In this document: positions 16,836 to 24,373 of the stretch, one piece after another | Layout: each line of letters opens with the position of its first letter | How positions within the stretch are numbered: position 1 is the first letter of the stretch | Assembly (NCBI RefSeq): GCF_001551835.1 | Contig: NZ_LODL01000005.1 | Coordinates: 99,244-163,243 of the forward strand | DNA from: Dechloromonas denitrificans | Lineage (GTDB): Bacteria; Pseudomonadota; Gammaproteobacteria; Burkholderiales; Rhodocyclaceae | Direction of reading: 5' to 3' | Length of the DNA: 64,000 nucleotides | The notes under the pieces: generated by a model | Database searches by the model: none | Seen by the model: only the letters and a program-made list of their open reading frames with translations | What the model was told of the DNA's origin: nothing | Position numbers and translations under genes: made by a program

Positions 16836-17777
16836 ATGGAACGCAAACACGAGAAGTATGAACGCCTGATTGCTCGCTGTAAAACCCTGTCACCAACTCC
16901 GACCGCTGTTGCCCATCCCTGTGACGAGAATTCGCTCAAGGGGGCGGTAGAGGCTGCAGAAATGGGAATCCTGCAGCCGATTCTGGTCGGCCCCCGTAGC
17001 AAGATCGAAGCAGTGGCGGCACAGTTCGGGCTCGATATCTCGAAGTTCGAACTGGTGGATGTGCCGCATAGCGTTGCCGCTGCCGAGGCTGCTGTACAGC
17101 TGGCCCGCGAAGGGCGGGCTGAGTTGCTGATGAAGGGCAGCCTGCATACCGATGAACTGATGGCTGCCGTGGTGCGCAGCGGCACCGGCTTGCGAACGGC
17201 GCGGCGGATCAGTCACTGCTTCATCATGGATGTGCCGAGCCTCGACCGGGCGATTATCGTGACCGATGCGGCAATCAACATCTTTCCAAGCATGGAAGAC
17301 AAGATGCACATCATTCAAAACGCCATCGATCTGGCGCTCTCGCTGGGGATCGAGCAACCCAAGGTGGCGATACTCTCAGCCATGGAAACGATCAATCCGA
17401 AACTCCAATCGACCATCGAAGCAGGTGCGCTTTGCAAAATGGCGGATCGCGGCCAGATTACCGGCGGTATTCTCGATGGCCCGCTGGCGCTCGACAATGC
17501 AGTCGATCTCAATGCAGCCAAGATCAAGAAGATCGAATCACCGGTTGCCGGCAAGGCCGATATCCTGGTCGTGCCGGATCTCGAGGCCGGCAACATGCTG
17601 GCCAAGAGCCTGAGTTTCATGGCGGATGCCGACGCTGCCGGCATCGTACTCGGCGCTCGCGTGCCGATCATTCTGACCAGCCGCGCCGATTCGGTGCTGA
17701 CGCGACTTGCTTCCTGTGCCGTTGCCGCGCTGGTTGCCCGGAACAGGCGGGAGAATGCCAGCAAGGTGGTGGCCTGA
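16836..17777 (+). CDS. Phosphate acetyl/butyryltransferase family protein
   Basis: 313 residues with the fold of phosphotransacylases (Pta_Ptb domain): AHPCDENSLKGAVEAAEMG near the N-terminus, LMKGSLHTDELMAAVV near residue 95, and a C-terminal DILVVPDLEAGNMLAKSL block followed by VLGARVPIILTSRADS, the usual acyl-CoA site motifs. These enzymes interconvert acyl-CoA and acyl phosphate. The length fits the short Ptb-like class rather than the long bacterial Pta. It probably forms an operon with the DUF3141 gene (29-base gap containing GGAAGG). No acetate or butyrate kinase gene follows, so the acyl phosphate partner must be encoded elsewhere. Confidence 0.88.
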   Translation: MERKHEKYERLIARCKTLSPTPTAVAHPCDENSLKGAVEAAEMGILQPILVGPRSKIEAVAAQFGLDISKFELVDVPHSVAAAEAAVQLAREGRAELLMKGSLHTDELMAAVVRSGTGLRTARRISHCFIMDVPSLDRAIIVTDAAINIFPSMEDKMHIIQNAIDLALSLGIEQPKVAILSAMETINPKLQSTIEAGALCKMADRGQITGGILDGPLALDNAVDLNAAKIKKIESPVAGKADILVVPDLEAGNMLAKSLSFMADADAAGIVLGARVPIILTSRADSVLTRLASCAVAALVARNRRENASKVVA

Positions 17778-17826
17778 TCCATGCCACTCGACCTTCAAGC
17801 ATGCGCTGGCGCGCCTGCCTTGTACC

Positions 17827-18351
17827 TTAGCTTTGTAGTGCCAAAGAAAGGTGCACCGTGCCATCGGAAACCTCGGAAGTCATTGGCCAACCGCTACGCT
17901 TGAAGACGCCAAGCATTGCGGTGTTGTGCGGCAGAACTTCAGCGATGAAGGTCTTGATGCCGGCGCCGATCGCAATCCGGCCGAGATGCTTGAGCAGGCG
18001 GCCGGCAATGCCTAGTCGATGAAAGTCTTCCTCAACGAGAAATGCCACTTCGGCGCTATCCTCGCCAGCCCGGACATAGCTTGCCGAGGCAATCACGATT
18101 TCCCGACCTTCCTGCATTACGGTACAGAGCAATATGACCCGGCGATCAAAGTCGGTTTCGCGAAAACGCTGGAGTTCCGCCGGCGATATTTCTTTCTTGG
18201 GGCCGAAAAAGCGCAGATAGACTGATTCCGGATTGAGCTGATGAAACGCTTCGACAATCCTTTCGCTGTCATCCGGGCGTGATGCCCGGATACATATGTC
18301 GAGGCCGTTTCTGAGGGATTCTGTTTCGGCGTACTGACGGATGTCGCTCAT
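17827..18351 (-). CDS. GNAT-family N-acetyltransferase
   Basis: 174 residues comprising one GNAT domain: an N-terminal strand-helix (ICIRASRPDDSERIVEAFHQL), a central SAEVAFLVEEDFHRLGIAGRLLKHL with the acetyl-CoA loop Q/RxxGxG/A-like HRLGIAG, and a C-terminal NTAMLGVFKRSGW. It resembles the acetyltransferase domain of Pat-type protein acetylases (the YLRFF motif near residue 46), but the large ATP-grasp domain is missing. An acetyl-CoA-dependent role next to the phosphotransacetylase gene would fit, but its substrate is unknown. The ATG at 18351 is chosen because AAGGAG stands nine bases upstream. Confidence 0.8.
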   Translation of the reverse strand: MSDIRQYAETESLRNGLDICIRASRPDDSERIVEAFHQLNPESVYLRFFGPKKEISPAELQRFRETDFDRRVILLCTVMQEGREIVIASASYVRAGEDSAEVAFLVEEDFHRLGIAGRLLKHLGRIAIGAGIKTFIAEVLPHNTAMLGVFKRSGWPMTSEVSDGTVHLSLALQS

Positions 18352-18601
18352 GATGCACATCTCCTTGCCAACTTTTGGTCTATCGGGAATTGCCGTGCTG
18401 AATAATAGATCTTCCGAATGCTGCTTGTTGCCGTGATCTGAGATCGAGGTGATATTTCCCAATCATATCCAAGAAAGCATCTCCGGAAAATGAAGGTTGT
18501 CGGGTATTGAGGATCTGCTTTGTGCTGCCTATCATGAACCGATAGAACCTTTGCATAATAAGTTTCGGCCAAATCATCATTGGCGGTGCTGGAGAAAAGT
18601 T

Positions 18602-18871
18602 ATGAAGACAGTTCGCTCGCTGACATTGAATTTTATCGATGGCAAAAAAATGTCCTTTGAGTTTCCGGAGCAGGTTGAAATTAACGCCGCTCGACAGTTG
18701 ATGCTGAAAAGTCTTTGGGAGAGCGATCGGCTGGTGGTCGAAGTCGATGGGGATTTTTTGATTTTCCCGATGAGTAACATCCGCTATTTTCAAATCTCTG
18801 TTCCCGGGGCACTTGAGGAGCAGTTGAAACTTCCTTCCCATACCATTTACGGAGCTTCAATCGTCGGTTGA
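18602..18871 (+). CDS. Conserved-looking hypothetical protein
   Basis: 89 residues with no signal peptide. It begins with a beta-hairpin pattern (VRSLTLNFIDGKKMSFEFPEQ), then an amphipathic helix and a second strand pair (LVVEVDGDFLIFPMSNIRYFQI), suggesting a small compact alpha/beta domain. GGAG lies eleven bases before the ATG. I do not recognise the family. Base composition is lower in GC than neighbours, and the gene stands alone between the GNAT gene on the other strand and a 407-base gap. The frame is open upstream to 18497, but that start has no ribosome site. Confidence 0.6.
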   Translation: MKTVRSLTLNFIDGKKMSFEFPEQVEINAARQLMLKSLWESDRLVVEVDGDFLIFPMSNIRYFQISVPGALEEQLKLPSHTIYGASIVG

Positions 18872-19045
18872 CAAGGCGATGGGGGGCGAATTGCCGGGTT
18901 GGTGAAATAACCATCAACAGCGTCAACTAACTCGCCGAGGGGCATCCGCTAAGCAACGAGCTCAAGGCCTCTTGACGCGCAAGACGGCTTGGTTGCTCCG
19001 GCCGGGCTCAGTGCCCCTTGATTAGCGATATGTTGCAATAGCGAT

Positions 19046-19065
19046 CTGTCGTTCGTTGGCGACAG
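19046..19065. promoter_or_regulatory. Enhancer-like palindrome 1 (TGTCG-N8-CGACA)
   Basis: CTGTCG (19046-19051), eight bases, CGACAG (19060-19065). The half-sites are identical to those of the palindrome at 19112-19129, with the same 8-base spacer, 65 bases away. Position about 120-135 bases upstream of the -24 element fits a sigma-54 activator site. Confidence 0.6.
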
Positions 19066-19111
19066 TTAAATATTCGGAAAAACAGGCATTTAGCTGCGTG
19101 GCCCCTGCAGC

Positions 19112-19129
19112 TGTCGCCGTTTAACGACA
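19112..19129. promoter_or_regulatory. Enhancer-like palindrome 2 (TGTCG-N8-CGACA)
   Basis: TGTCG (19112-19116), eight bases, CGACA (19125-19129), the second copy of the same palindrome. The spacing is two bases longer than the NifA TGT-N10-ACA format, so a different enhancer-binding protein is expected. Confidence 0.6.
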
Positions 19130-19181
19130 ATTGCAAGGGCGCTGTTTCAAAATTGTGCCGAAAAATCATCGGAATGCTGTT

Positions 19182-19197
19182 TGGCATGGAATTTGCT
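19182..19197 (+). promoter_or_regulatory. Sigma-54 (-24/-12) promoter of the His-rich protein gene
   Basis: TGGCAT, five bases, TTGCT: the invariant GG and GC are ten bases apart, and all but one of the consensus TGGCAC-N5-TTGCW positions match. A transcript would start near 19209, leaving a 70-base leader before the ATG at 19279. Confidence 0.75.
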
Positions 19198-19278
19198 ATG
19201 CCTTGTTTGCTTCCTGTGCAACCTTGCCAAGCTCTGTTTCAGGATAAATCCCGGTTTCCGAATTTGAGGTTTTTTTGT

Positions 19279-19584
19279 ATGACACGTCACCCCGTCAAAG
19301 TTGTTCTTGCATCCCTGCTGATGGCGCTGTCAGTGCCGACTTTTGCCGATGGCGATGGGCATCGGCATCACCACAAGCATCATCGGCACTACGGCCATGA
19401 TCATTACCGGGATGACTATCGTCGTGGGCCGTGCCGGGTCGATGGCTGGTACGACCGCCATGGTCATTATCGGGAGCGGAGCGTCTGCGGCGAGAGCAGG
19501 GTGATGGTGCCGGTACCGGCTCCGGCAATTTACCTGCAACCGCCCTCGGTCGTGATCCAGCCGCCTGGCGTTTATCTGCGCTGA
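19279..19584 (+). CDS. His-rich exported protein
   Basis: 101 residues: a signal peptide (cleavage near PTFADG at residue 24), then a segment DGDGHRHHHKHHRHYGHDHY dominated by histidine (about residues 25-44), a middle with two cysteines (GPCRVDGWYDRHGHYRERSVCGES) and a proline/valine-rich tail. It resembles small periplasmic proteins with metal-binding His stretches, though no named family is certain. GAGG stands nine bases before the ATG; an ORF extension to 19153 is inside the promoter region. A sigma-54 promoter and two palindromic activator sites precede it, so expression is likely induced by a specific signal, possibly a metal or envelope stress. Confidence 0.75.
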   Translation: MTRHPVKVVLASLLMALSVPTFADGDGHRHHHKHHRHYGHDHYRDDYRRGPCRVDGWYDRHGHYRERSVCGESRVMVPVPAPAIYLQPPSVVIQPPGVYLR

Positions 19585-19644
19585 GCGAATGCCTCCGGGT
19601 TGGCGATCTGCCGGTTATCAGGGCTTTTCGAATTGTTCTCAAAC

Positions 19645-19668
19645 AAGCACTTTGCGGAGTGCTTTTTT
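19645..19668 (+). terminator. Intrinsic terminator after the His-rich protein gene
   Basis: AAGCACT (19645-19651) pairs with AGTGCTT (19658-19664) around a 6-base loop, followed by a run of T. Good rho-independent form. Confidence 0.8.
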
Positions 19669-19677
19669 GTTGCCCGC

Positions 19678-19956
19678 TCAGATTGGGGGCATGCTGCCGC
19701 TGAGGCTGGCGGCGTAGCAGCGTTTTTCCGCGGCGGATAGCTGTTTGATCCGGTATTCGGCTTTCGAGGCGGTTGAGCGATCCGGGTGGCACTCGACCCC
19801 GAGCAGCCGTGAGGGCGTATGCGAGCGGGTATAGCGGGCCCCCTTGCCGGCGCAGTGGGCGGCGTAGCGGGCGGCGACGTCGACGGTGATGCCGGTGTAG
19901 ATGCTGCCGTCGCGACATTCGATCAGGTACAGGAACCAGGACTTGGGCTCAGTCAT
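19678..19956 (-). CDS. GIY-YIG nuclease family protein (YhbQ/UPF0213-like)
   Basis: 92 residues forming one GIY-YIG domain: WFLYLIECRDGSIYTGIT at the start (LYLIE and YTG in place of GIY and YIG), the conserved arginine in AARYAAHCAGKGARYTRSH, and the glutamate in STASKAEYRIKQLS. The YhbQ-type small proteins of this fold are thought to act on nucleic acids. The ATG at 19956 overlaps the end of the upstream ORF (19949-20203) by eight bases, so the two are translated from one leftward message. Confidence 0.85.
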   Translation of the reverse strand: MTEPKSWFLYLIECRDGSIYTGITVDVAARYAAHCAGKGARYTRSHTPSRLLGVECHPDRSTASKAEYRIKQLSAAEKRCYAASLSGSMPPI

Positions 19957-20203
19957 GATGGTTGATGCGGCCGAGGGCAGCGCGGATGCGTTGTATGGTT
20001 TCTTCGACCGGTGCTTGGCGGGAAACCTCCAGCCCGAGATCACGGGCGATGGCATTGACCTTGGCGGCATTGAGCGGAATACCGCCGCGGTCGACGGCTG
20101 AAATCAGCGATTTTGCCCGGGCGATTTCAGAGAGCGGTGCCTCCTTGGGTGAAAAAAGCCCTTTGATCCAGACAAAAATGCCTTTGTGCCGCTGCGATCC
20201 CAT
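19949..20203 (-). CDS. Small hypothetical protein encoded with the GIY-YIG gene
   Basis: 84 residues, no signal peptide. It reads as two or three helices, with a middle segment AKSLISAVDRGGIPLNAAKVNAIARDLGLEVS that looks like a small DNA- or peptide-binding helical motif. I do not recognise the family. It overlaps the GIY-YIG start by eight bases, which supports real coding and translational coupling. It is divergent from the RNase D-like gene at 20236 with only 32 bases between the starts. Confidence 0.65.
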   Translation of the reverse strand: MGSQRHKGIFVWIKGLFSPKEAPLSEIARAKSLISAVDRGGIPLNAAKVNAIARDLGLEVSRQAPVEETIQRIRAALGRINHHD

Positions 20204-20235
20204 ACACTTGCTTCTTTTGAAAGCGACAAGGATAC

Positions 20236-20931
20236 ATGGATGGGCCAGCCAAGGATTCCGGCAAGCAAAAATCCCTTGCCTTCACGCCGGCAAAAAGCCG
20301 CCCGGGGGCGCCTTTGAGCGAGTTGGTGATGAGTCGGGCGACGCTGGCCGAAGCCGATTTGCCGCCTTACCCGGGGATCGCCCTGGAGAATGTGACCCTG
20401 GTCGCCTCCGAGGCACAGGCGGCAGACGCGCTGGTGGCCTTGATGGCGGCCGAGGTGATTGGCTTCGATACCGAATCCAAGCCGACCTTCCTCAAGGGCG
20501 AGGTGTCGACCGGGCCGCATCTGGTGCAACTGGCGACCGATCGCCGGACCTACCTGTTTCCGCTCTCCCGCTCCTCCGACGGCGCGGCCTTGAAGATCGT
20601 GCTGGAGGCGACGCAACTCCTGAAGGTCGGCTTTGGCCTGGGCAACGACCGCAGTGCGCTGAAATCCCGCTTTGGCATCGATCTGCGCAATGTCCTCGAT
20701 CTCGGCGAAGTACTGCGCGGCCCCGGGCATAAAGGTACCGTTGGCGCCAAGGTGGCGGTGGCGCATTACTTTGGCCAGAAATTGCAGAAGTCCAAAAAAA
20801 CCGGGACGAGCAATTGGGCCAGCCGCCAATTGAGTGAACGGCAATTGCTCTATGCGGCCAATGATGCCCATGTCGCGCTGCAGATTTATCATGTCTGGCG
20901 GCGTGAGCGCGACAAGCAAGCAGCGCTTTGA
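20236..20931 (+). CDS. 3'-5' exonuclease, RNase D/DEDDy family
   Basis: 231 residues with a DnaQ-like DEDDy exonuclease domain: IGFDTESKP (Asp78, Glu80), VGFGLGNDRSAL with the second acidic site, and YAANDAHVALQIY with the tyrosine and last aspartate. The HRDC domains of full RNase D are missing, so it belongs to the short 3'-5' exonuclease group that includes plant WEX-like proteins. The first 45 residues are polar and not part of the fold. AAGG precedes the ATG. The stop overlaps a possible TTG start for the next ORF, but the YceH gene more likely begins at 20976. Confidence 0.85.
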   Translation: MDGPAKDSGKQKSLAFTPAKSRPGAPLSELVMSRATLAEADLPPYPGIALENVTLVASEAQAADALVALMAAEVIGFDTESKPTFLKGEVSTGPHLVQLATDRRTYLFPLSRSSDGAALKIVLEATQLLKVGFGLGNDRSALKSRFGIDLRNVLDLGEVLRGPGHKGTVGAKVAVAHYFGQKLQKSKKTGTSNWASRQLSERQLLYAANDAHVALQIYHVWRRERDKQAAL

Positions 20932-20975
20932 GCCGGCCTTTTCAACCTTCGATGCAAATAGCAAAAGAACTCAAC

Positions 20976-21611
20976 ATGCCTGACAGTTTTCCGACCCTCT
21001 CTGTTGTTGAAACCCGTGTTCTCGCCACGCTGGTCGAGAAGCAGCGGACAGTGCCGGATACCTATCCGATGTCGCTGAATGCGCTGGCCGCAGGCTGCAA
21101 CCAGAAGACGAGCCGCAACCCGGTGCTGGAACTCGGGGAATCCGACATCCTGCAAGCGATCGATAGCCTGAAAGAGGCCCGGCTGGTTAGCGAAGTCAGC
21201 GGTAGCCGGGTGCCGCGTTTTGCCCATCAGTTCGAGCGCGTGCTCGGCGTGCCGACCCAGGCTTCGGCCCTGATCACGGTGTTGATGCTGCGCGGGCCGC
21301 AAACGGCCGGTGAATTGCGGCTGAATTGCGAGCGCCTGCACAAATTCGCCGACATCTCGTCGGTCGAAGCCTTTCTCGAGGAACTGGCGAGCCGCCCCGA
21401 GGGCGGCCTAGTCCTTGAACTGCCACGCCTGCCCGGCGCCCGCGAGAACCGCTGGACGCACTTGCTGAGCGGCCAGCCGGCCATCGAGCAAGCGCCGGCC
21501 AGCGTTTCCGGTTCGCGTTCGGAAATCGAAGAACTGCGCACGCGCGTCGCGGCACTGGAAAACGAAGTGGGCGAATTGCGGGCAGCGCTTGAGCGCGTGC
21601 TGGCTGGCTGA
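20976..21611 (+). CDS. YceH family protein (DUF480)
   Basis: 211 residues matching the YceH/DUF480 family: LSVVETRVLATLVEKQRTVP, then DTYPMSLNALAAGCNQKTSRNP, two winged-helix-like domains and a C-terminal coiled coil (residues about 178-211). The family role is not established; the winged helices suggest DNA binding. The ATG at 20976 gives the usual family N-terminus; a TTG at 20928 overlapping the exonuclease stop would add 16 residues. The stop overlaps the ATG of a 29-codon ORF (TGATG), making a chain of coupled genes toward the DnaJ-like gene. Confidence 0.88.
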   Translation: MPDSFPTLSVVETRVLATLVEKQRTVPDTYPMSLNALAAGCNQKTSRNPVLELGESDILQAIDSLKEARLVSEVSGSRVPRFAHQFERVLGVPTQASALITVLMLRGPQTAGELRLNCERLHKFADISSVEAFLEELASRPEGGLVLELPRLPGARENRWTHLLSGQPAIEQAPASVSGSRSEIEELRTRVAALENEVGELRAALERVLAG

Positions 21612-21700
21612 TGGCAAAGCCGAGTTTGGACTGGGGCAAAACGCCTTTCGCTCCGCAAGGCGAAGGCAGCTTGCCGGCCCGTCGCCATGGTGACAAATAA
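21611..21700 (+). CDS. Candidate 29-residue small protein between yceH and dnaJ-like
   Basis: An ATG at 21611 shares its A with the yceH stop (TGATG). The frame runs 29 codons to a TAA at 21698-21700, and the next base begins the GTG start of the DnaJ-like gene. The product is polar and basic (begins MAKPSLDWGKTPFAP and ends RRHGDK) without a membrane segment. No ribosome site of its own is visible, so it would depend on coupling. The exact fit into the gap supports translation; the alternative is a spacer. Function unknown. Confidence 0.5.
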   Translation: MAKPSLDWGKTPFAPQGEGSLPARRHGDK

Positions 21701-22717
21701 GTGAGCGCAATCGATCCCTACGCCATTCTCGGCGTTTCGCCTGAAGCCGGTCCGGCCGAATGGAAGCGAGCCTATCGCCGGCTGGCCATGCGCTGGCATC
21801 CGGACCGCAGCGATCATCCGGAGGCGACCGAGCGTTTCAAGGAGATTCGCGCCGCCTACGACCAGCTTGCTGCGGTCGACCTGCCGGAAGAGGCAAAAAC
21901 CGAGGCTGAGGAAACCGAGGCCAGCAGTCCGGAGCCCGAAGAAACGGTCGCCCGTGCCGCCGACATCCGCCTCAATCTGGAACTGGATCTGGAGGAAGCG
22001 GCCAGCGGTTGCCGCAAGACCATTCGCTATACCCGCGGCAAGGCCTGTCCGACCTGCGAGGGGAGCGGCGAGTCCGGGTTTGCCCGTACCCGCTTTTGCG
22101 AAGCCTGCCACGGCAGCGGCCGGGTACGCGATGCCCAGCGTGTCCTGTTGCCGTGCGAGGCCTGTGCCGGGCGCGGATTCTTCAGCGAGCGCATTTGCCC
22201 CGGCTGTTCGGGCAGCGGCCGCGAACTGGCCGAGGTCAGCCTGGAAATCACCGTGCCGCCCGGCATGCTGGCCGGCGACGAGCTGCGCCTGGCCGGGCAG
22301 GGCGAGCCGGGCGATGGCGAACTGCTGCCGGGCGATCTCTACCTGACGCTGATTCTCCGTTCGCACCCGCTCTATCAGTTGCGCGGGCGCGATCTGCATT
22401 TCCGGATGCCGGTCAGTGCGCTGGCCTTGATTGCCGGTGGCGACGTCGAATTGCCGTCGCTGGCCGGGCCGTTCATTCAGGCGCTGGATGCCGGTAGTGC
22501 CGAAACGCGAAGCCTGTGCCTGGCCGGCAAGGGGTATCCCGGGCGAGGCAGGAATCCGGTCGGTGATCTGCTGGTCGAGCTGACCCCGGTGTTTCCCGCC
22601 CGGCTCAGTGTTCGCCAGCGCAAACTGCTGTTGCAGGCCAATGCCGCCCTGCTCGACGATATCGAGGCGGCACTGCCGGATATTCTGGCTTGGCGGCAGG
22701 CCAACGGGCTTGCCTAA
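21701..22717 (+). CDS. DnaJ-like co-chaperone with J domain and zinc-binding repeats
   Basis: 338 residues, GTG start. The J domain (residues 4-60) keeps the HPD motif at 33-35. Four Cys-x2-Cys-x-Gly repeats follow at about residues 112-172 (CPTCEGSG, CEACHGSG, CEACAGRG, CPGCSGSG), then the two barrel-topology substrate domains. The Gly/Phe-rich linker of DnaJ is replaced by an acidic stretch (about residues 63-85). It is thus an accessory type I J protein rather than the main DnaJ, which normally sits next to dnaK; no dnaK is in the window. Confidence 0.85.
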   Translation: MSAIDPYAILGVSPEAGPAEWKRAYRRLAMRWHPDRSDHPEATERFKEIRAAYDQLAAVDLPEEAKTEAEETEASSPEPEETVARAADIRLNLELDLEEAASGCRKTIRYTRGKACPTCEGSGESGFARTRFCEACHGSGRVRDAQRVLLPCEACAGRGFFSERICPGCSGSGRELAEVSLEITVPPGMLAGDELRLAGQGEPGDGELLPGDLYLTLILRSHPLYQLRGRDLHFRMPVSALALIAGGDVELPSLAGPFIQALDAGSAETRSLCLAGKGYPGRGRNPVGDLLVELTPVFPARLSVRQRKLLLQANAALLDDIEAALPDILAWRQANGLA

Positions 22718-22848
22718 CCAAGATTTGCGGCATTTGGACGGCAACGGGGGGCGGGTATTCCCGAAGTCGCTGTCATGCGATTTACCGATATAGTGCCTTA
22801 GCGCCAGGGTATATCCGCTGACCATAAATTGCCGATCTCCCTGGTGTC

Positions 22849-22865
22849 GACCGGCCGTGCCGGTC
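22849..22865 (+). other. Leader hairpin before the GlcG-like gene
   Basis: GACCGGC (22849-22855), a 3-base loop, GCCGGTC (22859-22865): a perfect 7-bp stem 29 bases before the ATG at 22895. It lacks a T run, so a structured leader is likelier than a terminator. Confidence 0.35.
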
Positions 22866-22894
22866 TGTTCGCTTGCCCACCAAAGGAGATCTCA

Positions 22895-23368
22895 ATGAAT
22901 ACAAAAAAGAAGCTGTTCGCCGCCGGCCTGCTGCTGGCCACCTCGCTGGCCGCCCAGGCCCAGTTGGTCGACAAGAAGGCGCTGACCCTGGCTGAAGCGC
23001 GCAAGGCGATGGCCGCGGCCACCGCCGAGGCCAAGAACAATGGCTGGAATGTGGTGATTGTCGTCGCCGACGATGCCGGTTATCCGCTGACCATCGACCG
23101 TCTCGATAATGCTCAGCGGCCCAGCGTTGATATTTCGATCGGCAAGGCAAGGACTGCGGCACTCTTCCGCCGTCCGAGCGGGGCGCTGGAAGAAGCCATC
23201 AACAAGGGCCGGCCGGCGCTGCTTTCGGTCGACGGCCAGGTTTTCCTGCAGGGCGGGGTGCCGATCATCGTCAATGGCGACGTGATCGGCGCGGTCGGCG
23301 TTTCCGGTGTCCGGGCCGACCAGGACGAACAGGTCGCCATGGCCGGGGCCAAGGCGGTCAGCCGCTAA
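22895..23368 (+). CDS. GlcG/HbpS-family heme-binding-like protein, exported
   Basis: 157 residues with a signal peptide (LLLATSLAAQAQ) and one GlcG/HbpS domain: TLAEARKAMAAATAEAKNN, VVIVVADDAGYPL, and the C-terminal GGVPIIVNGDVIGAVGVSG. Members bind heme or cobalamin-like ligands or have unknown roles. AAAGGAG stands eight bases before the ATG; an in-frame upstream ATG at 22829 would put the signal peptide inside the protein and is rejected. It is a single gene, with converging neighbours on the reverse strand. Confidence 0.85.
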   Translation: MNTKKKLFAAGLLLATSLAAQAQLVDKKALTLAEARKAMAAATAEAKNNGWNVVIVVADDAGYPLTIDRLDNAQRPSVDISIGKARTAALFRRPSGALEEAINKGRPALLSVDGQVFLQGGVPIIVNGDVIGAVGVSGVRADQDEQVAMAGAKAVSR

Positions 23369-23397
23369 GCGACGATGGTCGGCTGCGTCTGGCCGGT

Positions 23398-23769
23398 CTA
23401 GGCCTCTTCGGCATCCTGCGGGCGGCACAGGATGCCGTTGTCGCGCAGCCAGGCCTTGTAGGCTTTCATCACCGGCCGCGAAATCATCGTTTCGGCGAGC
23501 AAGCGCTTTTCGTAGATGAACATGGCCAGCGCCTCATCCATTGCCGTCCGTGCCTGCTCGATCAGGGCGTGGTATTCCTCGCCGATCAGCTTACCCGGGC
23601 GGTTTTTCACGACGTCGTAGAGGCAGCCGATGACTACCTTGTCGTGCTCGTTCATCTTGCACTTGCCGTCGAGAATCTTGAGCATGACGGTGGTCGTGCA
23701 GTCGATGTGCACGGGATCGACGAGGTGTTGCCCGGCCCAGCGGGCAGCGTGCTCAATGCTGTAGTTCAT
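23398..23769 (-). CDS. Hypothetical helical protein
   Basis: 123 residues, soluble and mostly helical. It contains CTTTVMLKILDGKCKMNEHDKVVIGCLYDVV and an AMFIYEKRLLAETMISRPVMKAYKAWLRDNGILC tail, with five or so cysteines. I do not recognise the family. The start at 23769 is chosen because the frame upstream overlaps the neighbouring gene and looks non-coding. It reads leftward behind the DUF at 23831 and could be the end of the gcv transcript. Confidence 0.6.
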   Translation of the reverse strand: MNYSIEHAARWAGQHLVDPVHIDCTTTVMLKILDGKCKMNEHDKVVIGCLYDVVKNRPGKLIGEEYHALIEQARTAMDEALAMFIYEKRLLAETMISRPVMKAYKAWLRDNGILCRPQDAEEA

Positions 23770-23830
23770 GCTCTGTCTGTTTTCCCACAATTGGCTGACC
23801 GAGCTTCCGGTCAAGCAATAAGAAAGCCAG

Positions 23831-24373
23831 TCAGGCCTTGGGTGCGGGGTTGAATTTATAGCGTTTTGGCAGGTCGACCGCAGCAATGGTCTGTACGGGC
23901 AGTCCTTGCCAGGCGATGTCGCCCTGGCCGCTTTCCAGCAAGGCGATGAAGGCCGGGTCGTCCACTGCTTGGCCATCCGGTGTTCGGCATTCGGTCAGAA
24001 CCCGGGGCAGATCGCGGTCGTCGAGCAGGCCGATGCCGAGTTCCGTCTCCAGCAGCAGGTTGCCGTCCTCGTCGAGGTAAATGGCCTTGACGGTGCCGGT
24101 CGCCTGGCCGGTGTGGCTGAGGAAGCAGTCGGCTTCGCGGCGAAAAACCCAGGGGGTGTAGGCCAGCGCAACGAAAACCCGTTGCGGGCCATTCTGCACA
24201 AACCAGCAGCCTGATTCGTCACAACCGTACTGTCGGTTGATGAATTGAATCAGGCCGCTGTGCGTGACGCGCTCTCCCTGCAGGCGCCAGTCGCCCCGCC
24301 GGTCGAGCGACAACCAGTCGTAACAGGCGGGGACGTTGGGCCACTTGGCGATGGCAGAGAGATCGACGGTCAT
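23831..24373 (-). CDS. Conserved-looking DUF protein coupled to gcvP
   Basis: 180 residues, soluble. Its ATG at 24373 overlaps the gcvP stop (TGATG), so it is the fourth gene of the gcv operon. It has a clear beta-rich pattern with YDWLSLDRRGDWRLQGERV near the N-terminus, FINRQYGCDESGCWFVQNGPQRVFV in the middle and YTPWVFRRE after it. I recognise this as a proteobacterial conserved protein of unknown function but cannot name the DUF with certainty. Coupling to glycine cleavage does not itself show a role in that pathway. Confidence 0.7.
   Translation of the reverse strand: MTVDLSAIAKWPNVPACYDWLSLDRRGDWRLQGERVTHSGLIQFINRQYGCDESGCWFVQNGPQRVFVALAYTPWVFRREADCFLSHTGQATGTVKAIYLDEDGNLLLETELGIGLLDDRDLPRVLTECRTPDGQAVDDPAFIALLESGQGDIAWQGLPVQTIAAVDLPKRYKFNPAPKA

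Larger units (their letters stand above)
18872..19278 (+). other. 407-base non-coding stretch with a regulatory array
   Basis: No ORF with coding character is visible. The left third holds nothing recognisable. From 19046 on it carries two palindromes and a -24/-12 promoter, listed separately, that point to the His-rich exported protein at 19279. Confidence 0.6.
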
